Assembly: GCA_964420995.1 (NCBI GenBank)
Contig: CAYQUX010000017.1
Coordinates: 38,277 to 102,276 of the forward strand
From: Leptolinea sp964420995
GTDB lineage: Bacteria; Chloroflexota; Anaerolineae; Anaerolineales; Anaerolineaceae
Length of the DNA stretch: 64,000 nucleotides
Direction of reading: 5' to 3'
Part shown: positions 60,603 through 64,000 of the stretch, piece after piece
Position numbering within the stretch: the stretch's first letter is position 1
How the letters are laid out: each line of letters begins with the position of its first letter
The notes under the pieces: model-generated
What the model saw: only the letters and a program-made list of their open reading frames with translations
What the model was told of the DNA's origin: nothing
Databases searched by the model: none
Made by a program: the position numbers and the translations under genes

Positions 60603-61747
60603 AAGCCCTCAATATTGCCAAAAAAACATTAATAGAAGCGCTTCGGGATCCCCAATTGCTGATTCTGTTCCTGGCTTTCCCCGCGATGATGGTCTACCTG
60701 TATTTCTTTGCCTACGGCAGCGGATCGAAGAACCTGGGAAGTATGTTGATCCTGCTGGTGGATAACCGTGACCGCGGGCCACTCGGTGGCGAATTTGTCT
60801 CAAGGTTGAAGTCTGCGACATTTGACAATGCCCCGCTTTTCACTGTGACGGAAATCCACAACGTTCAAGAGGCACGTACCACACTGAACGAATGGAAGGC
60901 TTCTGCTTTACTTACCATCCCGGAAGATTTTTCGGAACGTCTGCGGGCGGCTGATCCCGCCCGGTTACCACGCCTGGAATTGCTCAAGGATCCGTATTCC
61001 GATATGGCCAACTTCCTTTCCTCCATGTTTGAAGAACCCATGCGGAGCTTCATCACTGAAAAAACAGGATGGAAACAACCCGCTCAGGTGATCGAATATA
61101 AATTTGTTCAGGGCACGGGGAACCTGAATGATTTTCAATTTGGCGTGCCGGGCGTGGTTGTCTTCGGCGTTTCATTCGGGATTCTGTACACCGCCATCCT
61201 GCTGGTGCGCGAGATGGTCGGCGGGGCGTTCAAGCGCCTGCGTCTGGCCGGTGTGACCGGGTGGGATCTGATCGGCGGGATCACCCTGGCGCAGCTCGCG
61301 GTGTGCGCTGTGCAGGTGGCTATCACGCTGGCAGCGGCCTACGCGTGCGGTTTGCAGACCAGCGGATCGGTGTTGCTGCTGGGTTTATTCGCCCTGGTCA
61401 CCTGTCTGACGGCAGCCGGCTGCGGGATGATCACCGCGTGCTTTTCCAAAAGTGATGGGGAGGCGGCTAATTTTGCGATGATCTTCCTTGTCCCTCTGGT
61501 GTTCTTTTCGGGCGCCATGTATCCCCTGCCGCCCATGCCGTTGTTCACCCTTTTCGGGAAAACCGTGGATTTTGCCGATTTGATGCCCACCACATTTGCC
61601 ACCAATGCCATCCGCCGCATCATGATCTATGGCGATGGCATGGCCGATGTCTGGCCGGATCTGTTCTGGCTGGTCATCGGATCCTTGATCCTGTTCGGAT
61701 TGGGTGTTTTCCTGTTCCAGAGAATCCGCCTGGATCGCGCATCTTGA
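60599..61747 (+). CDS. ABC-2 type exporter permease 1
   Basis: 382 aa. One N-terminal helix, a long extracytoplasmic domain (about 45-175) and five C-terminal helices, the YhhJ/LinN-type ABC-2 arrangement (FGVSFGILYTAILLVREMVGGAFKRLRLAG region). GTG start overlapping the TetR stop. It is a paralogue of permease 2 and probably forms a heterodimer with it. Confidence 0.9.
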   Translation: MKALNIAKKTLIEALRDPQLLILFLAFPAMMVYLYFFAYGSGSKNLGSMLILLVDNRDRGPLGGEFVSRLKSATFDNAPLFTVTEIHNVQEARTTLNEWKASALLTIPEDFSERLRAADPARLPRLELLKDPYSDMANFLSSMFEEPMRSFITEKTGWKQPAQVIEYKFVQGTGNLNDFQFGVPGVVVFGVSFGILYTAILLVREMVGGAFKRLRLAGVTGWDLIGGITLAQLAVCAVQVAITLAAAYACGLQTSGSVLLLGLFALVTCLTAAGCGMITACFSKSDGEAANFAMIFLVPLVFFSGAMYPLPPMPLFTLFGKTVDFADLMPTTFATNAIRRIMIYGDGMADVWPDLFWLVIGSLILFGLGVFLFQRIRLDRAS

Positions 61748-61771
61748 CAATTGAAAAGTGAGAAGGAACCC

Positions 61772-62719
61772 ATGACTGACATCGTGCTGGAAACCCGTAA
61801 TCTTACCCGGCGGTTTGGCACCCTGACCGCCGTCAACAACCTGACCTTTCAGGTGAAGGAAGGTGAAGTCTTCGGATTCCTTGGCCCGAATGGGGCAGGC
61901 AAGACCACCTCCATCAATATGATCTGCGGCCTGCTGAAACCCACTTCAGGGCAGGTGTTGATCCAGGGAAAGGAATTGAATTCGAATGGTCCAGACATCC
62001 GTCAGACCATCGGTATGTGCCCGCAGAGCATTGTTCTCTGGGAACGTCTGACATGTATTGAACAACTTGAATTCATGGCGCAGATGTACGGCATTCGCGG
62101 GTCACAGGCCCGGCAATCCGGTCTGAGTCTGCTGGCTGACCTGGGACTGGAAGACAAACGCGACAGCCTGGCGAAAACATTGTCGGGAGGCATGCAGCGC
62201 CGGTTGAATATCGCCATGGCGCTGGTGCATGACCCTGGAGTGGTCATTCTGGATGAACCCGAAGCCGGGCTTGACCCGCAAAGCCGGGTAAAAGTGCGCG
62301 AGTATATCCAATCGCTGGCGCGCAGGAAGACGGTCATCATCACCACACACAACATGGATGAAGCGGAGCGCGTGTCCGACCGGGTGGCGATCATCGATCA
62401 CGGGGAATTGCTGGTGCTGGATACACCGGAAAAATTGAAGCAAAGCCTGGGCGAGGGCGATCTGGTGGAGATCCATCTGACCAATGGTCTGCGCGATCCG
62501 GAAGCAGCCAAAGTCGCGTTGGCGGGTTTAAGCCATGATGTCCAATTTGACGCGGAAACCGACACATTGAACATTCGCGCATTAAATGCTGTCGGCAACC
62601 TGGCGGAAATTCTGGAGGTTTTACAGAAGGCTGGTTTCAAACCTGGTGAGGTGTCCATTCATGCCAACACGCTGGAAGATGTGTTCATCCAGCTTACCGG
62701 GCGGAGGCTGCGCGAATGA
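61772..62719 (+). CDS. ABC exporter ATPase
   Basis: 315 aa DrrA/CcmA-type ATPase. Walker A GPNGAGKTTSINM, Q-loop MCPQSIVLW, signature TLSGGMQRRLNIAMAL, Walker B VVILDEPEAGLDPQ, H-loop TTHNMDEAERVSD; C-terminal extension with an extra domain typical of drug exporters. Start ATG 61772 after AGAAGGA. Confidence 0.94.
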   Translation: MTDIVLETRNLTRRFGTLTAVNNLTFQVKEGEVFGFLGPNGAGKTTSINMICGLLKPTSGQVLIQGKELNSNGPDIRQTIGMCPQSIVLWERLTCIEQLEFMAQMYGIRGSQARQSGLSLLADLGLEDKRDSLAKTLSGGMQRRLNIAMALVHDPGVVILDEPEAGLDPQSRVKVREYIQSLARRKTVIITTHNMDEAERVSDRVAIIDHGELLVLDTPEKLKQSLGEGDLVEIHLTNGLRDPEAAKVALAGLSHDVQFDAETDTLNIRALNAVGNLAEILEVLQKAGFKPGEVSIHANTLEDVFIQLTGRRLRE

Positions 62720-63822
62720 AGATCTGGATGATCGCCCGAAAATATCTGAGGGAAATCCTGCGTGATCCGCAATTCCTGCTGCTGACCATCCTCCTACCGG
62801 CCGCCATGATGCTGGTCATGGCGTTTGGTTATGGCCGCAACCCGCGGCTGCTCACCTATAATGTTCTGGTGGCGGATCAATCACAGGGTCTGGCGGATGA
62901 GGATATCCGCGTGTTGGAAAACAAAACCTATACAGACGGCCGTCCCATGTTCAATTTGATCCCGGTGTCAGATACCCTGGCTGCCGACGAAACCTTAAGA
63001 AAAAAGGAAGCCGCCATGCTGGTCATCTTTTCACCGGATGAGGCAGGGAAATTGACGCGCGTGGTGAAAGGCGATGGTACCAGCATGGCATTCATCAATG
63101 CCAGCAGTTATCTGGAAGCCGCCTTGAATCCGGTGCAGGAAAAGCGGGAAGGCTTGCACCCGATCGTTGATCTGGCGGTGGAAAACCTGACACTGCACAT
63201 GCCGCTTACCGACTTTGATGCCTTCGCGCCGGGGGTGATGATCATGGCCATTCTGCTGCTCATCCCGCAGACAGCCACCCTGATCGGCCGGGAGCTGCGC
63301 ACCGGCACAGTGAAACTGTTGCAGCTCTCGCCATTGACTACAACCGAATGGTTCATCGGTATCAGCCTGGCGCAGATGTGCGCCGCAGTGGTACAGCTCG
63401 TGTTGATGCTGGGGATGGCGAAACTGCTGGGTTTCAACACGGCCGGTTCAATCCTGCTGGCGTTTGCGACCTGCCTTGTCCTGGCTTTCAGTTCCATCGG
63501 CCTGGGTTTGTTGACCGCCTGCATCATCCATAATGACAGCGAAGCGGTGAATACCGGCAGTGTGTTTTCCATGCTGCAGGTGTTCCTGTCAGGCGCGTTC
63601 TTCCCGTTTAGCATCCCGGCTTTGTTGACGATTGGTGGACATCAGCTCGGGTTGTTTGACCTGATCCCCGCCACGCATGGCATGATGATCCTGCGGCAAT
63701 CGCTGGTCAGCGGCGCCGGCTTCGGTGAAATATCCTTCCGGCTGGGATTGATGACCCTGCTTTCGGTCGTCTATTTTGTGCTGGGTATCCTCTGGTTCAA
63801 CTGTCGGCTGGCGCGGGCGTAA
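62716..63822 (+). CDS. ABC-2 type exporter permease 2
   Basis: 368 aa, same plan as permease 1: N-terminal helix (KYLREILRDPQFLLLTILL), a large outer domain and five helices, with LIGRELRTGTVKLLQLSPLTTTEW after the second. It overlaps the ATPase gene by 4 nt. The TetR-permease-ATPase-permease set is a typical drug or lipid exporter; the substrate is unknown. Confidence 0.9.
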   Translation: MKIWMIARKYLREILRDPQFLLLTILLPAAMMLVMAFGYGRNPRLLTYNVLVADQSQGLADEDIRVLENKTYTDGRPMFNLIPVSDTLAADETLRKKEAAMLVIFSPDEAGKLTRVVKGDGTSMAFINASSYLEAALNPVQEKREGLHPIVDLAVENLTLHMPLTDFDAFAPGVMIMAILLLIPQTATLIGRELRTGTVKLLQLSPLTTTEWFIGISLAQMCAAVVQLVLMLGMAKLLGFNTAGSILLAFATCLVLAFSSIGLGLLTACIIHNDSEAVNTGSVFSMLQVFLSGAFFPFSIPALLTIGGHQLGLFDLIPATHGMMILRQSLVSGAGFGEISFRLGLMTLLSVVYFVLGILWFNCRLARA

Positions 63823-63830
63823 AACCTTCC

Positions 63831-63859
63831 TTGCGTTTATTCTGGTGACCTGATAAAAT
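63831..63859 (+). promoter_or_regulatory. Promoter of tRNA-Cys
   Basis: TTGCGT (63831-63836), 17-bp spacer, TAAAAT (63854-63859). Confidence 0.6.
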
Positions 63860-63877
63860 CGGCCTGCATGGATCAAT

Positions 63878-63948
63878 GGCGACGTGGCCAAGTGGCAAGG
63901 CAAGGGTCTGCAAAACCCTCATCAGGGGTTCAAATCCCCTCGTCGCCT
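63878..63948 (+). tRNA. tRNA-Cys (anticodon GCA)
   Basis: Acceptor GGCGACG/CGTCGCC, anticodon stem AGGGT/ACCCT with loop CTGCAAA (GCA), GGTTCAAATCC T-loop. The 3' CCA is not encoded. Confidence 0.95.
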
Positions 63949-63949
63949 C

Positions 63950-63980
63950 AGAGACCCCAGAAGGGGTCTCTCTTTTTTTT
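63950..63980 (+). terminator. Terminator of tRNA-Cys
   Basis: AGAGACCCC, loop AGAA, GGGGTCTCT, then C and a run of eight T. Confidence 0.92.
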
Positions 63981-64000
63981 ATTCGGTTCATTGCTGGCGC

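Overview
The window looks like a chromosomal segment of a Chloroflexota bacterium, most likely class Anaerolineae. This is inferred from gene content: CUT1 and CUT2 sugar importers with GH51/GH3 pentosidases, an F420-type luciferase-like oxidoreductase, dnaA without dnaN beside it, a cobamide salvage operon with a CbiR-like gene, and many lone regulators. No rRNA or other phylogenetic marker is present, so the assignment is tentative. I see no transposase, phage gene or CRISPR array. Base composition is moderate and fairly even.

Layout. 64-6302: a liv-type branched-chain amino acid or amide ABC importer followed in the same operon by a YtcJ-like amidohydrolase. 6399-9305: a zinc-sensing (CZB) chemoreceptor and the 61-codon tail of a second, dead chemoreceptor. 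9598-10008: a YjdF/DUF2992 gene behind a terminator hairpin. 10069-12904: argGH on the minus strand, preceded by a promoter, an Arg-codon-bearing leader ORF and a terminator, which together look like a transcription attenuator. 12935-17387: guaA, a membrane protein and a VWA-TM-FHA protein. 17481-20908: pstSCAB, whose PstB has lost the Q-loop glutamine. 20915-21859: a DUF1521 protein carrying the WGDPHVD autocleavage motif. 21984-25343: a cobalamin riboswitch and cobT-cobS-cbiR-like-cobU. 25521-28411: an FmdB zinc ribbon, a 43-aa membrane protein, a UPF0104-type membrane protein and an FAD oxidoreductase. 28845-30705: dnaA, a 13-bp tandem repeat and two tRNA-Ser genes. 30855-36011: mixed genes, including a TSUP permease, a radical SAM enzyme, a nitroreductase and an HD-GYP phosphodiesterase.

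36008-52143 is a minus-strand pentose/arabinoxylan locus. It runs, in transcription order, from a lipoprotein with two near-identical sugar-binding domains, through a CUT2 ATPase and permease, LacI regulator 2, xylB, a GH3 enzyme, LacI regulator 1 and a CUT1 importer, to a GH51 arabinofuranosidase. LacI-type operators sit at both regulator promoters. Divergent from it (52529-56254) is a DeoR-type regulator of unusual architecture, with a sugar-binding-protein fold that seems permuted, followed by a ROK fructokinase and mannose-6-phosphate isomerase.

56276-57638 encodes a Tat-exported flavodoxin and a TetR regulator that share a 17-bp operator. 57779-58859 holds tRNA-Gly, decayed 85-bp repeats of its 3' end plus terminator, and a recent 204-bp tandem duplication of hairpin-bearing DNA. 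58860-63822 contains an LLM oxidoreductase and a TetR-ABC-2 exporter operon, and the window ends with tRNA-Cys.

The most distinctive items are the candidate arginine attenuator ahead of argGH, the domain-shuffled DeoR regulator beside a freshly duplicated binding protein, the predicted self-cleaving DUF1521 protein, and the tRNA-Gly 3'-end repeats.
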